Below, piece after piece: positions 1-10,400 of a stretch of 64,000 bases of DNA; position 1 is the stretch's first letter, and the number at the start of each line of letters is the position of its first letter. The translations under genes were made by a program, and so were the position numbers. The stretch is from Pelagihabitans sp965238025 (lineage in GTDB: Bacteria > Bacteroidota > Bacteroidia > Flavobacteriales > Flavobacteriaceae), in NCBI GenBank assembly GCA_965238025.1, contig OZ250162.1, positions 2,914,001 through 2,978,000 of the forward strand, given 5' to 3'. The notes below the pieces were generated by a model. It searched no databases and was not told where the DNA came from. It saw only the letters and a program-made list of their open reading frames with translations.

Positions 1-3000
1 AGAGTGATTGGTTAGTTATTAGTGTTTTAGGGATCTTAAAGGCGGGTGCTGCCTATTTACCCTTATCAGATTCCCTATCCTGGGATAGAGAATCTTATAT
101 GTTGGAAGATTCTGGAGTAAAATTGATAGTTACAAGTTCTTTGTTTATGATGGAATATTCTCATTATGAAGGAGTTATATTTGCAATTGACATAGAGCTA
201 GATTCAGATGAATATTCAACTGGCGAAATAAAAAATGAACTTCTACCCCATGAATTGGCCTATGTTATTTATACTTCAGGCTCAACAGGCACTCCTAAGG
301 CTACTCTTATTGAACATGGTTCTTTATTGAATTATCTTGAATGGGGAAGTTCTTATTATTCCCATTCTGACTTAAAGTCATTATCCTTTGGATTGTTTAC
401 TCCTTTGTCTTTTGATCTGACTGTAACAAGTTTGTTCTTACCAATATTGAATGGAGGTGTTTTGGATATCTTTCCCAATAATAGCGATGTTTCGCAAACT
501 TTGAAAAACTATGTAAATAGCGATATTTCAGGGATAAAATTAACTCCCGCACACATTATGCTGCTGGCTAACATGGAATTAAAGAATGAGAATTTAAAGT
601 TCGCGATTGTTGGAGGGGATGAATTACAAAAGAAGCATATTGCTATTTTGAAATCAATTAATCCCGCTATTAGAATCTATAATGAATATGGCCCTACAGA
701 GGCGACCGTTGGTTGTACAATTTCTTTGATTGAATCTGAAGATACTATTGATATAGGAAAGCCTATATCGAATACTCAAATATTTATTCTAAATGAGAAT
801 CATCAGTTAGAACCAATAGGGGTTGTTGGAGAGTTGTGTGTTAGTGGTCATGGCCTAGCCAGAGGTTACTTAAATAATGATGATCTTACCGCTACAAAGT
901 TCGTCCCACACCCATTTAAGAAAGGGGATAGGTTGTATAAAACAGGTGATTTGGCCAGATGGCTGCCAAATGGTAATATACAGTATATAGGAAGGAAAGA
1001 TAATCAGGTCAAAGTAAGAGGCTATAGAATAGAATTAGGGGAGATAGAGCATTATATAGGACAATACCCAACAATTAAAGATACTGTAGTTGTTACGGCA
1101 CAAAATGAAGAAGATAATAAAGAATTAGTAGCGTATATAGTTTCAGATGATATAGTTAATCAATCAGAATTACGAGTGTATCTATCAAGTAGGTTGCCTA
1201 ATTATATGTTACCTCATTATTTTGTGCCTATAGATGCTATACCATTGACATCTAATGGTAAGATCGATAGTGCATCTTTACCAAATCCATATGTGAATTT
1301 ATTGAAAGAAGATGTGTCGCAAGTTTTACCTCGTACGGAGGAAGAAAAAGTTTTGATGGCTACATGGGAATTAGTTTTAAAGCATGAAGGAATAAGTGTT
1401 AAAGACAGTTTCTATAATTTGGGTGGAGATTCCATCAAATCTATTCAAATTTCTTCACGCCTGAGGGAGCAAGGATATAAACTTACAATAACCGATATTA
1501 TGGCTGAACCTATATTAGAGCTATTGGCTCTTAAGATGCAGCGTATTAATCAAGTTATAGATCAATCTACCGTAATAGGAGAAGTAAAACTAACTCCTAT
1601 ACAATATTTCTTTTTTGAAAATACCAAAATAAAGGTCCCGCATCATTTTAATCAGTCGGTAGTACTAAGAAGCAAAGAGACTGTTGATTCCGATATTTTG
1701 GGTAGGTGTATTTCCGATTTGGTTACTCATCATGATGCATTACGAATGATTTACAAGAAAGAGGAGTTTGGTTGGGTACAATATAATCAAGACATTTCAC
1801 CTGCTAGCTATTCCGTATCTTTTTATGATCTCCGAAAAGAAGAAAATGAATTAAATAAGATGTCAACGTTAGGAGAAGAACTGCAATCAAGTTTTGATTT
1901 ATCGACGGGTCCTTTATTCAAAGTTGGACATTTTCGTTTATCGGATGGAGATCGATTGGCTTTGATTTGTCACCACTTACTGGTAGATGGGGTTTCTTGG
2001 CGTATTTTATTAGAAGATTTATCCACATTGTATAGTCAATATCAATTAGGTAATAAGACTAAATTACCATCAAAGACAGATTCTTTTCAACGTTGGGCCA
2101 CTTTGCAGAAAGAACATGCTCATAGTAAAATGTTGATAGACGAAAAAGCTTATTGGGAAGAAGTGCTGGAACAGAAAATTATAGATTTACCAGTTGATGG
2201 GAAAGAAGAAAATACGAATTTCAATATAAACAGTGAAATGTCTTTTACATTGGATAAGGATATTACTGATATGATGCAAACCAGTATTCATACAGTTTAT
2301 AATACTGAGATTAATGATATTTTACTAACTGGTTTAGGGCTGGCTATCAAAGATGTTTTTGGAATAGAAAAGAGTGTTCTTAAGATGGAAGGTCATGGAA
2401 GGGAAGAAATAATGGAAGATGTAGATATAAGTAGAACTGTAGGGTGGTTTACCTCTGTATACCCATTTGTACTACATGTCCCTAATTCTTCTAAAATTAC
2501 CTCTAACCTAATTCTAGTAAAAGAAGCACTTCGTAAAATTCCCAACAAGGGGATTGGATATGGAATGGTCAAATATCTTAAAAATGGACTTGATTCAGAG
2601 TTTAATCCTTCTATTACCTTTAATTATTTAGGCGACTTTGGAAGCGGAATTGGAGACGAGAAGGATAGTGTTTTTGAATATGGTTCGGAAAATATAGGAG
2701 CTTTTAGTGCTCCTGAGAATGTTGAAAATATACAATTAAGTGTATCCGGTATGCTTACATCTGGTAAATTACGGATGTCCATTGAATACTCGAAAGAAAG
2801 ATATAAAGAAGAAACGATTCAATCATTAATAAATGCGTATCGTGAAAACTTAACTGCTTTGATAATAGGGTTATCGAAAGAGACAAAAAGTTATCTCACG
2901 CCTTCTGATTTGACCTTCAAAGGGTTGACTATAGATGAACTTTCGAGTATAAATGAAAAATATGATATAGAGGATGCGTATAATCTATCTCCACTACAAC

Positions 3001-4367
3001 AGGGGATTTATTATCATTGGTTATTGGACAGTAATTCGTCATTGTACTTTGAACAAATGTCATATAGGTTGCGGGTTAGAGCGATGGATATGAAAAATGT
3101 TTATAAGGCATGTGATCAATTGATAGCAATGCATTCTGTTCTGCGTACTAGTTTTACTAATGATTATACTGAAATACCGCTGCAAATAGTACATAAAACA
3201 GTTCCAGGTAAATGTATATACAAACAAGTTTCGTCAGGATTGAATGATGATGAACTAAAAGCTTACATTGAATCTGTTAAGCTTGATGATAGATTACAAG
3301 GGTTTGATTTAGAGGATAAATCTCAAATGAGATTGATAGTTTTGGATCTTGGGAATGAAGAATATGAGTTTGTATGGAGTTTTCATCATATTCTTATGGA
3401 TGGCTGGTGTATAAGTGTATTAATAAATGACTTTTTACAGCTACTTAATGGGATTAGTAAAAATGTAGAGGCGCAACTGCCTAAACCAAAACCGTTTTCA
3501 GATTATATAAAATGGTTAAATAATATAGGAACGGATTCTTCCCTTGACTATTGGAAAACATATTTGAATGGTTATCAAAGGAAACCAAGATTACCCTATA
3601 TGAGTTCTCATTCTAGAACTGATAAATATGATAGAGGTAGTCATGAGTTTTTAATCACTCTTGAGAAGTATAATAAAATTAATGAGTTATGTGTAGAACT
3701 CCGGATTACGCAGAATACTTTTTTAATGGCCTTATGGGGCATAATACTTGCAAAATATAATGGTACCCAAGATATAGTGTTTGGGTCAATAGTTTCAGGA
3801 CGACCGGAAGATTTAGAAGATATAGAAAGTATGGTAGGATTATTTGCCAATGTAATCCCGGTTCGAATAAAGTTTGATGAATACCAAACCTTAAAAGAGC
3901 TGATAATAAGGGTACATGAAGAATCTATAAATTCTAAACCCTATCATTATTCAAACATTTCTGATGTTCAAGGGCAGAGCGAATTGGGAAAAGATTTGAT
4001 GGATCATGTTTTGGTGTTTTCTAATTACCCAATACAGGAATTAGTAGAGGAAAAAATGGATGATTTTGAAGAAAATGCATTCGAACTAAGCTCAGTAGAG
4101 GTATTTGAACAAACAAATTATGATTTTCATATTGATTTTATGCCATCTTCAGAAGGAATAAACGTAAACCTTCTTTTAAACAAAAATAAATATAGTACAA
4201 ACGCAATGTTTTTATTAGAAGAACTAATAAACAAGATGATTGACCAGATGCTTCTAAAGATTGATAGCCCTATAAGGGATATTAAAATTGAAGATATGAT
4301 GGCAGAAAAGAAAAATGATTCTCATAATATTAGTAATGTAGATTTGTTAATTGAAGAGAACTTCTAA
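1..4367 (+). CDS. NRPS, A-T-E-C, 5' end outside window (predicted D-Asn module)
   Basis: Non-ribosomal peptide synthetase whose reading frame is already open at base 3, so the gene starts left of the window; the internal ATG at 99 is not the true start. Domains in order: adenylation (core TSGSTGTPK near 273-300, YKTGDLARW near 940), carrier protein (LGGDSIKS, Ser codon at 1431), epimerization (HHLLVDG at 1971, EGHGRE near 2390, RTVGWF near 2435), condensation (SPLQQG near 2990, HHILMDGW at 3384). Aligning by eye to GrsA gives the specificity code D-L-T-K-I-G-E-V-G-K, the known Asn code (as in tyrocidine TycC). With the E domain this predicts D-Asn on the carrier. The terminal C domain follows an E domain, as expected for a D-donor type, and would pass the chain to a separate protein. 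What precedes the A domain (starter C or not) cannot be seen. Confidence 0.93.
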   Translation, partial: SDWLVISVLGILKAGAAYLPLSDSLSWDRESYMLEDSGVKLIVTSSLFMMEYSHYEGVIFAIDIELDSDEYSTGEIKNELLPHELAYVIYTSGSTGTPKATLIEHGSLLNYLEWGSSYYSHSDLKSLSFGLFTPLSFDLTVTSLFLPILNGGVLDIFPNNSDVSQTLKNYVNSDISGIKLTPAHIMLLANMELKNENLKFAIVGGDELQKKHIAILKSINPAIRIYNEYGPTEATVGCTISLIESEDTIDIGKPISNTQIFILNENHQLEPIGVVGELCVSGHGLARGYLNNDDLTATKFVPHPFKKGDRLYKTGDLARWLPNGNIQYIGRKDNQVKVRGYRIELGEIEHYIGQYPTIKDTVVVTAQNEEDNKELVAYIVSDDIVNQSELRVYLSSRLPNYMLPHYFVPIDAIPLTSNGKIDSASLPNPYVNLLKEDVSQVLPRTEEEKVLMATWELVLKHEGISVKDSFYNLGGDSIKSIQISSRLREQGYKLTITDIMAEPILELLALKMQRINQVIDQSTVIGEVKLTPIQYFFFENTKIKVPHHFNQSVVLRSKETVDSDILGRCISDLVTHHDALRMIYKKEEFGWVQYNQDISPASYSVSFYDLRKEENELNKMSTLGEELQSSFDLSTGPLFKVGHFRLSDGDRLALICHHLLVDGVSWRILLEDLSTLYSQYQLGNKTKLPSKTDSFQRWATLQKEHAHSKMLIDEKAYWEEVLEQKIIDLPVDGKEENTNFNINSEMSFTLDKDITDMMQTSIHTVYNTEINDILLTGLGLAIKDVFGIEKSVLKMEGHGREEIMEDVDISRTVGWFTSVYPFVLHVPNSSKITSNLILVKEALRKIPNKGIGYGMVKYLKNGLDSEFNPSITFNYLGDFGSGIGDEKDSVFEYGSENIGAFSAPENVENIQLSVSGMLTSGKLRMSIEYSKERYKEETIQSLINAYRENLTALIIGLSKETKSYLTPSDLTFKGLTIDELSSINEKYDIEDAYNLSPLQQGIYYHWLLDSNSSLYFEQMSYRLRVRAMDMKNVYKACDQLIAMHSVLRTSFTNDYTEIPLQIVHKTVPGKCIYKQVSSGLNDDELKAYIESVKLDDRLQGFDLEDKSQMRLIVLDLGNEEYEFVWSFHHILMDGWCISVLINDFLQLLNGISKNVEAQLPKPKPFSDYIKWLNNIGTDSSLDYWKTYLNGYQRKPRLPYMSSHSRTDKYDRGSHEFLITLEKYNKINELCVELRITQNTFLMALWGIILAKYNGTQDIVFGSIVSGRPEDLEDIESMVGLFANVIPVRIKFDEYQTLKELIIRVHEESINSKPYHYSNISDVQGQSELGKDLMDHVLVFSNYPIQELVEEKMDDFEENAFELSSVEVFEQTNYDFHIDFMPSSEGINVNLLLNKNKYSTNAMFLLEELINKMIDQMLLKIDSPIRDIKIEDMMAEKKNDSHNISNVDLLIEENF

Positions 4368-4609
4368 TCGAATATAGAATAGCTAATTTATGAATGGCAT
4401 TTTGGTGTTTTCATAAAAAAATCTAATACTACTTATATGATATTTCCTATAGGGAAGGAGCGATATAAACTTCTATAATAAAGGGAACATCAATCTCCAA
4501 CATTTTATCGGCCACAGAGTTTTCAAACAACGGAGTCGTTCCGTCCCATACTGTTGATCGATATCTGTAAATGTATTGCGCCCTTAGTTTTGATTTATGA
4601 AAAACCCAT
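4368..4609. other. non-coding spacer, no gene seen
   Basis: No open frame of note on either strand. It lies directly upstream of the exporter remnant and may hold more strongly decayed exporter sequence, but I could not align it convincingly. Confidence 0.5.
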
Positions 4610-4996
4610 CTATTATGAATTTGAGAATAGCGAATGTTATCTTATGTAGTAATAAATGATGGGATTTCATACCGTCGTTCAGGCGGACAAAGAAGAATCT
4701 TTAAGAAGAATATTTTCCAAAAAATAAGGTGAAATAATGTCTAAGATTTTTACCTTTTTTGGAAGACAAATCCCTTTTTGACACTTTAAGAATGGATTAC
4801 TCAAGACTCTCATTTTAGAAAATGTTTTTACGAGAAGCTTCTGTCGAAATTCAAAGAGCAGGGCAAGGCTGTTATTGTAGTAACTCATGATGATGTCTGT
4901 TTCAACCACACTGATAGGGTCATAAAATTTGATTGCGGGCAAATTGTAAAGGGCATTAAAGCAAAAACATGGGAAAACTTGCGGAAAACCTTTTGA
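4610..4996 (+). pseudogene. decayed 3' end of a SyrD/PvdE-type ABC exporter
   Basis: Read on the + strand with frame changes, this stretch matches the C-terminal end of the intact exporter at 32131-33765. DKEESLRRIFSKK (near 4688) pairs with DKEESARRNFSKG. MSKIFTFLED (4739) pairs with MSMIFALLEK. EW..QDSHFRK (4793-4822) pairs with EWAADQDPHFRK. VVTHDD and RVIKFD (near 4885-4932) pair with AVTHDD and RIIKFD. The frame ends at TGA 4994-4996. Stops (for example the TAA after IFSKK) and at least one frameshift separate the blocks, so no functional product is expected. Only the ABC signature, Walker B and H-loop end survives. The open frame on the opposite strand here is a shadow. Confidence 0.87.
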
Positions 4997-5065
4997 CAAA
5001 AAACCTTTAAGAACAGCGTACTCTTTTTAAACTGCTGTTACATATAAAACACTTAAAATTTTGAT

Positions 5066-6010
5066 ATGAAAAAATTGAATGGTCAATTAGACGGAAAGAC
5101 CTTAAAAACGATTTTCGAAAAATTTACCCAAGCTTGGTCAGAAAAAATGGAGGCGCAAAACAATGTGCCCACATTCCATGATCACGTTTTAAAAGCTGGA
5201 GTATTATTGATTACAGACAATGTAGATACGATTCCTTGGGATGGTGATTCAGAAGATATTATTCGGAGTGTAGAACCATATGCACCGCGTGAAGATATAG
5301 AACGATTTATTGCCCAAATGGTGAATTGGTATTTTGGTCGATATGTGGACTATGATACAAGAATAAAACCTGTGACAGAAAATGGAAGTAATGGACATCT
5401 AGACTTTTTATATGCAGCCGAACAAGAAAAAGGTTTCAGTATGAGTCAAGGACGTTTTGATTGTTTAAAATGGAAAGATCATATTTTATTTAAAACGGTA
5501 CATGATTTGGCCATATATCAAATGATTATATGGGAACTTAAGCCCAAAACAATTATTGAAATTGGGTCGGGAAGAGGGGGAAGTGCCGTATGGATGTCGG
5601 ATTTAATGAAATCCTACGAAATGGATTGTGAGATTATCTCTTTTGATATTGTACCACCCGAACTTAAATATGAGAATGTCACCTTTATTCAAGGCGATTG
5701 TAACAAAATAGAAACAGTGTTGAACCCTCAAATGTTGGAAAAATTACCACATCCTTGGTTGGTGATAGAAGACGCTCATGTAAATGTAAAAGGAGTGCTG
5801 GACTATTTTCATTCATTCTTACATCGAGGAGACTATCTTATTATTGAAGATAGTAGTGAAAAACAACAGGATATAAGACAGTTTAACGAAGAAAACAAAA
5901 ATGCTTATTTACTGGATACTTTATACTGTGATTTTTTTGGTAAGAATGTGACCTGTTCCTACAATTCAATTTTTCTTAAAGCTCATGATGTCTACAGACA
6001 GATGATTTGA
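5066..6010 (+). CDS. CmcI-family (cephalosporin hydroxylase-like) SAM-dependent enzyme
   Basis: 314-residue protein with a Rossmann SAM-binding core: IIEIGSGRGGSA around Glu165 and Gly167, then ISFDIVPP and a second acidic motif VIEDAH. The layout FKTVHDLAIYQMIIWELKP before the glycine loop is characteristic of the CmcI/RMNT family, whose members act as methyltransferases or assist hydroxylation in beta-lactam and macrolide pathways. The N-terminal ~100 residues are an extension not assigned to a domain. It sits between NRPS genes on the same strand and is probably a tailoring enzyme (O-methylation is the likelier activity). Start ATG follows an A-rich leader without a clear Shine-Dalgarno, which is normal for this phylum. 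Substrate unknown. Confidence 0.8.
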   Translation: MKKLNGQLDGKTLKTIFEKFTQAWSEKMEAQNNVPTFHDHVLKAGVLLITDNVDTIPWDGDSEDIIRSVEPYAPREDIERFIAQMVNWYFGRYVDYDTRIKPVTENGSNGHLDFLYAAEQEKGFSMSQGRFDCLKWKDHILFKTVHDLAIYQMIIWELKPKTIIEIGSGRGGSAVWMSDLMKSYEMDCEIISFDIVPPELKYENVTFIQGDCNKIETVLNPQMLEKLPHPWLVIEDAHVNVKGVLDYFHSFLHRGDYLIIEDSSEKQQDIRQFNEENKNAYLLDTLYCDFFGKNVTCSYNSIFLKAHDVYRQMI

Positions 6011-6114
6011 GCTAAATGACCTACTTAATTTGCAAAAGGCAAATTTTTCAAGATTCTTTATTCTGACTTTCAAATAAACCTTTCGATAACATACTAACAC
6101 TAAATAAGAAAAAT

Positions 6115-7473
6115 ATGATTAAAAATTTAATACATTCTATGGCCGTATGTCCAGATATGAATAAAAAATATCCAAAGATTAGTTATGGTAAGGGAGTTTA
6201 CTTATATGATGAAAATGGAAAAAAATATTTAGATGCGTCGGCAGGTTCTTCTTCTGTGGCAAATTTAGGTCACGGTCGTCAGGATATGGTCGATATAATC
6301 AGTGAGCAAGTATCCAAAGTTACAGTACTTCCCACCCACGCTTTTAGCTCCAATGTGGTAGAGAAGTACTTAGAAAGAATAGTGAATTTTGCTCCAGAAG
6401 GTTTTAAGAAGGCCTGGACAGTGATGAGTGGCACTGAAGCGGTAGAAAATGCTGTAAAGTTAGCACTGCAATATCATCAATTACGAGGAGAATACAATCG
6501 TTATAAAATAATTTCGAGATGGAATACGTATCATGGTAATTCTGTTTTCATGCTTGATATTGGAGGGATGAAAGCAAGACGTGAATTGTATTCAAAATGG
6601 TTAAATAATTTCCCCCACATCTCTCCAGCTTATAACTATAGAAGATTAAGTGAATTTACTGAAGAAGAATATGTAAAAAACTTATTAGAAGAGTTTGAAG
6701 GAGTTATAATAGAAGAAGGGCCAGAAAGTATTGCAGCCTTCATTGCAGAACCAGTAATCGCCGCCGCCATGGGAGCAGTTTTGCCACCTAAAGGTTATTT
6801 CAAAGGAATAAATGAAATATGTAAAAAATATGGAGTTTTATTTATTTCGGATGAGATACTATCGGGATTTGGTAGAACCGGGGAAAACTTTGGAATTAAT
6901 AATTTTGAAGTTACACCAGATATCATTGCGGCAGGGAAAGGAATCAGTGGAGGGTATTATCCATTATCTGCGGTTATCGCTTCAGAAAAAGTAGTATTGC
7001 CTTTTGAAAACACCAAAACTGCATTTTTAGGAGGGCATACATTTGCTTGTAACCCAGTAGGAGCCGCTGTAGGAAATCATGTATTGGATGTTTTACATCG
7101 AGAAAAACTAATTCAGAATTCAAAAGTAATAGGGCAGCTTTTTCTCAAAAAATTAGAAACCCTCTATGAATTTGATATTGTTGGAGATGTAAGAGGGATA
7201 GGCCTGCAATGTGGGATTGAACTTGTTCAAGATAAGATAACAAAATTACCTTTTCCAACTGAATTAAATCTTTCAAAACGAATTGGAGAAAAGGCCATTG
7301 AAAAAGGGGTTGTACTGTATCCAGGGAAAGGCTCAGTAGATGGTATTTCTGGAGACCATATCTTAATTACACCACCATTAACTATTACTGAGGATCAGCT
7401 GGATATAATAGTTAGTGTTATTAAAAAATGTCTTGAAGAAGTTATAATTGAAATCAAAATGGATAAAGTATAA
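6115..7473 (+). CDS. class III PLP aminotransferase
   Basis: 452-residue fold-type I aminotransferase of the acetylornithine / omega-amino acid / diaminobutyrate group. Visible: SGTEAVENAVKLA phosphate-binding region, ISDEILSGFGRTG with PLP-ring Asp246, and AAGKGISGG with Schiff-base Lys275; length is normal for the family. Its stop TAA overlaps the ATG of the next NRPS gene by one base (TAATG), so the two are translationally coupled. This points to building-block supply for that NRPS, for example a diamino or beta-amino acid; that is inference. The family alone does not fix the substrate. Confidence 0.88.
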   Translation: MIKNLIHSMAVCPDMNKKYPKISYGKGVYLYDENGKKYLDASAGSSSVANLGHGRQDMVDIISEQVSKVTVLPTHAFSSNVVEKYLERIVNFAPEGFKKAWTVMSGTEAVENAVKLALQYHQLRGEYNRYKIISRWNTYHGNSVFMLDIGGMKARRELYSKWLNNFPHISPAYNYRRLSEFTEEEYVKNLLEEFEGVIIEEGPESIAAFIAEPVIAAAMGAVLPPKGYFKGINEICKKYGVLFISDEILSGFGRTGENFGINNFEVTPDIIAAGKGISGGYYPLSAVIASEKVVLPFENTKTAFLGGHTFACNPVGAAVGNHVLDVLHREKLIQNSKVIGQLFLKKLETLYEFDIVGDVRGIGLQCGIELVQDKITKLPFPTELNLSKRIGEKAIEKGVVLYPGKGSVDGISGDHILITPPLTITEDQLDIIVSVIKKCLEEVIIEIKMDKV

Positions 7474-10400
7474 TGGAAAAGTTTGAAATTTTGAAAAATG
7501 CTAAAGCAGAGGAGTTTTGGAATAATCACTTAAAAGAGATTATAGGTGCAGATTCAGTAGCTTTTTTTGGAGGGACTAATCGGAGAACTGAAAATTCAAG
7601 TACTACCGAGAGAATATATTTGGATTTAGCAGAGGTTAATAAGATATCGGAATTGTGTAATGATTCTAATCTTTTAGTTTATAATTTTTACTTAGTAGCG
7701 TTAGGTATATTATTATCACGCTATGAAGACGAGTATTTACTATTGTCTCCCCTAAACATATTGGCTGATGAAAAGGAAAATGAGGAATTATTTTTTATAA
7801 AACCAGAAATTAATTTTAATGAAAATTTCAAAACTTTATTCTCTTCTCATAAAGAACAACTTGTAAAAGCATTAGAAAACCCGCTGAGTTGGGACCTTAT
7901 CAATGATTACTTTAATGAAAAGGTTGTTCTTGATAGAATAGCACAATTCGGATTGATAATTAATGAAATTGGCAGTAATAAAATACAGGACATTGTTCAA
8001 ACCTTGTTCAAACTCAAATTAAAGAGTAATCGACCCTATTTTGAAATTATTTTTAAGGGTGAAATGTACGATCCTAAATTGTTGGTTCTTTTTTCTCAAA
8101 ATTTTAAAACCTTAATTGCTCAAATATTAGAAAAAATTTATACTCCTACTGAAGAATTAAATTATAAAGGAGTTTTAGAGACTAAGATTATAAATGACAT
8201 CAATAAATCTAAGGTAAGTTTTTCATTAGATAAAAACATCATTGACCTAATTAATTTAGCATGTGTAAAGCATAAAGATAGAGTCGCAATACGCCACAAT
8301 GCTGAAGAAATAACATATGATCAATTATATAAATATACCAATAAGTTATCAAGGTATATTTTGGATGCTTATGACGTAAGAAAAGATGACCTTTTAGGAA
8401 TAATGCTTCCAAGATCCATCAATATGACTAAAGGAATCCTTTCAGTTTGGAAATCTGCCGGCGCCTATGTACCTATAGGTACTGATCTTTCGGATGAAAA
8501 CCTTTTACAAATAATAGAAGATTCAAAACTTAAAGCCATAATAACTGATAACATAAATGTAATAAAACAACTTACCAAATTAAAGGTTCAAACTCCAATC
8601 ATTAACTTAAATGAAATTGGAGAGAAAGTTGACATGTTCTCTGCAGAACCAACTATAAATAAGATTAAATCTAATGATTTAGCATATGTTATTTATACTT
8701 CTGGGTCAACAGGAAAACCTAAAGGGGTAATGATAGAACATTTAGGAATGTTAAATCATATTGGATCAAAAATAGACGAGTTATCGATAAGAGAGAATAG
8801 TATCGTTGCTCAAAATGCACCTCATACTTTTGATATTTCTATCTGGCAGCTTTTTTCTCCATTGGTAGCGGGAGGGGAAAGCATAATATATGATAATGAT
8901 ATAATTGTTGATGTTGAAAAATTTGTATCGGTGGCTTCTAAAGATAAAGTTACCGTACTAGAATTGGTTCCATCTTACCTACTCGAAATGCTTGATTTCA
9001 TAGAGAGAGATACCAACATCATTAACTTAGAACTAGGAAACATTGTTCTGAACGCAGAAACTTTATCTAATTCTATGGTTAAAAGATGGTTGTCGTTGTA
9101 TCCTGAAATAGCCATTGTAAATACGTATGGCGCTACAGAAGTTTCAGATGATATTTCACATTATTTCATGAATGAAGTTCCAAGTAATTATTCAGTCCCA
9201 GTAATGCTTAACCCTATTCAAAATTTTGAGGTCCATATTGTTGATGAAAAACAGAAACAAGTTCCAGTTGGTGTTAAGGGAGAAATTTTGTTAGCAGGGC
9301 CGTGTGTTGGAAGAGGTTATTTTAATGACGAAGAAAAAACAAAAGCAGCATTTCTGAAAGGCCCATTAAATGAAATTACTCTAGAAGAACGAATATATAA
9401 AACAGGTGATTTAGGTAAGTTTACCTCAGAAGGAGTTATGGAGTTTATGGGGAGAAATGATGATCAGGTTAAAATTCTTGGACATAGAATAGAATTAGGG
9501 GCCATAGAGAATATTATTTCTTCTGTTAATGAAGTTAAAAACTGCAAAGCAGTTGCCTTTACAGATAAACAATTCATTGCTCTGTACTATTTATCAAACA
9601 AATCAATTGAGAAAAAAATAATAGAAAAGGAACTTCTAAAGAAATTGCCAAAGTATATGCTACCATCTGTGTATATACACATGGATTTTTTTCCTTTGAC
9701 TAGCAATGGGAAAATTGATCATAAATCGTTACCAGACCCAATTGATTTTATGAATCTAAAGGGTAAGGAGCATATTGAACCTCGCACAGAAATTGAAAAG
9801 GAATTAGCATTTGTTTGGAAAAATATTCTCGATGTAGACACTATCGGAGTGAAGGATTCCTTCTTTGAATTAGGTGGTCATAGTTTAAAATTAATGCGTT
9901 TAAAGAATAACTATAAGAAGGTTTTTGAAATAAATCTCAATTTAAAAGAACTATTCGAGAACACTACTTTGGAATCTCATGCGGAACTAATAAATAATTC
10001 ACAAAAAGAATCTTTCAAACAAATAGATTCAATTTCAGAGCAAGAAAGCTATGAGATTTCTGACGGTCAAAAAAGACTCTGGGTGATTAGTCAGTTCGAA
10101 GAAGCTTCTACAGCTTACAATATACCATATCACGCCGAACTTGATATTGAGGATATTGATAGTTTTAAAAGAGCAATTTATGCTGTTGTAGATCGTCATG
10201 AAATATTACGAACTGTTTTTAAAAATAATCAAAATAACGAGTTGAGGCAATGGGTGTTAACATTAGCAGAATTAGATTTTAAAGTTGATTATCTAGATTA
10301 TAGTAAAAATGATGCTCCAAGAGTAGCAGCAGAACGCTACATTAATACTGATTCGTATATAGCATTTGATTTGTTTCATGGACCATTGCTAAGAACGAGT

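Noticed and set aside
4679..4999. Open frame on the minus strand of 106 codons
   Set aside because: It lies exactly opposite the exporter remnant, whose + strand blocks match the intact exporter; the minus frame has no recognisable features.
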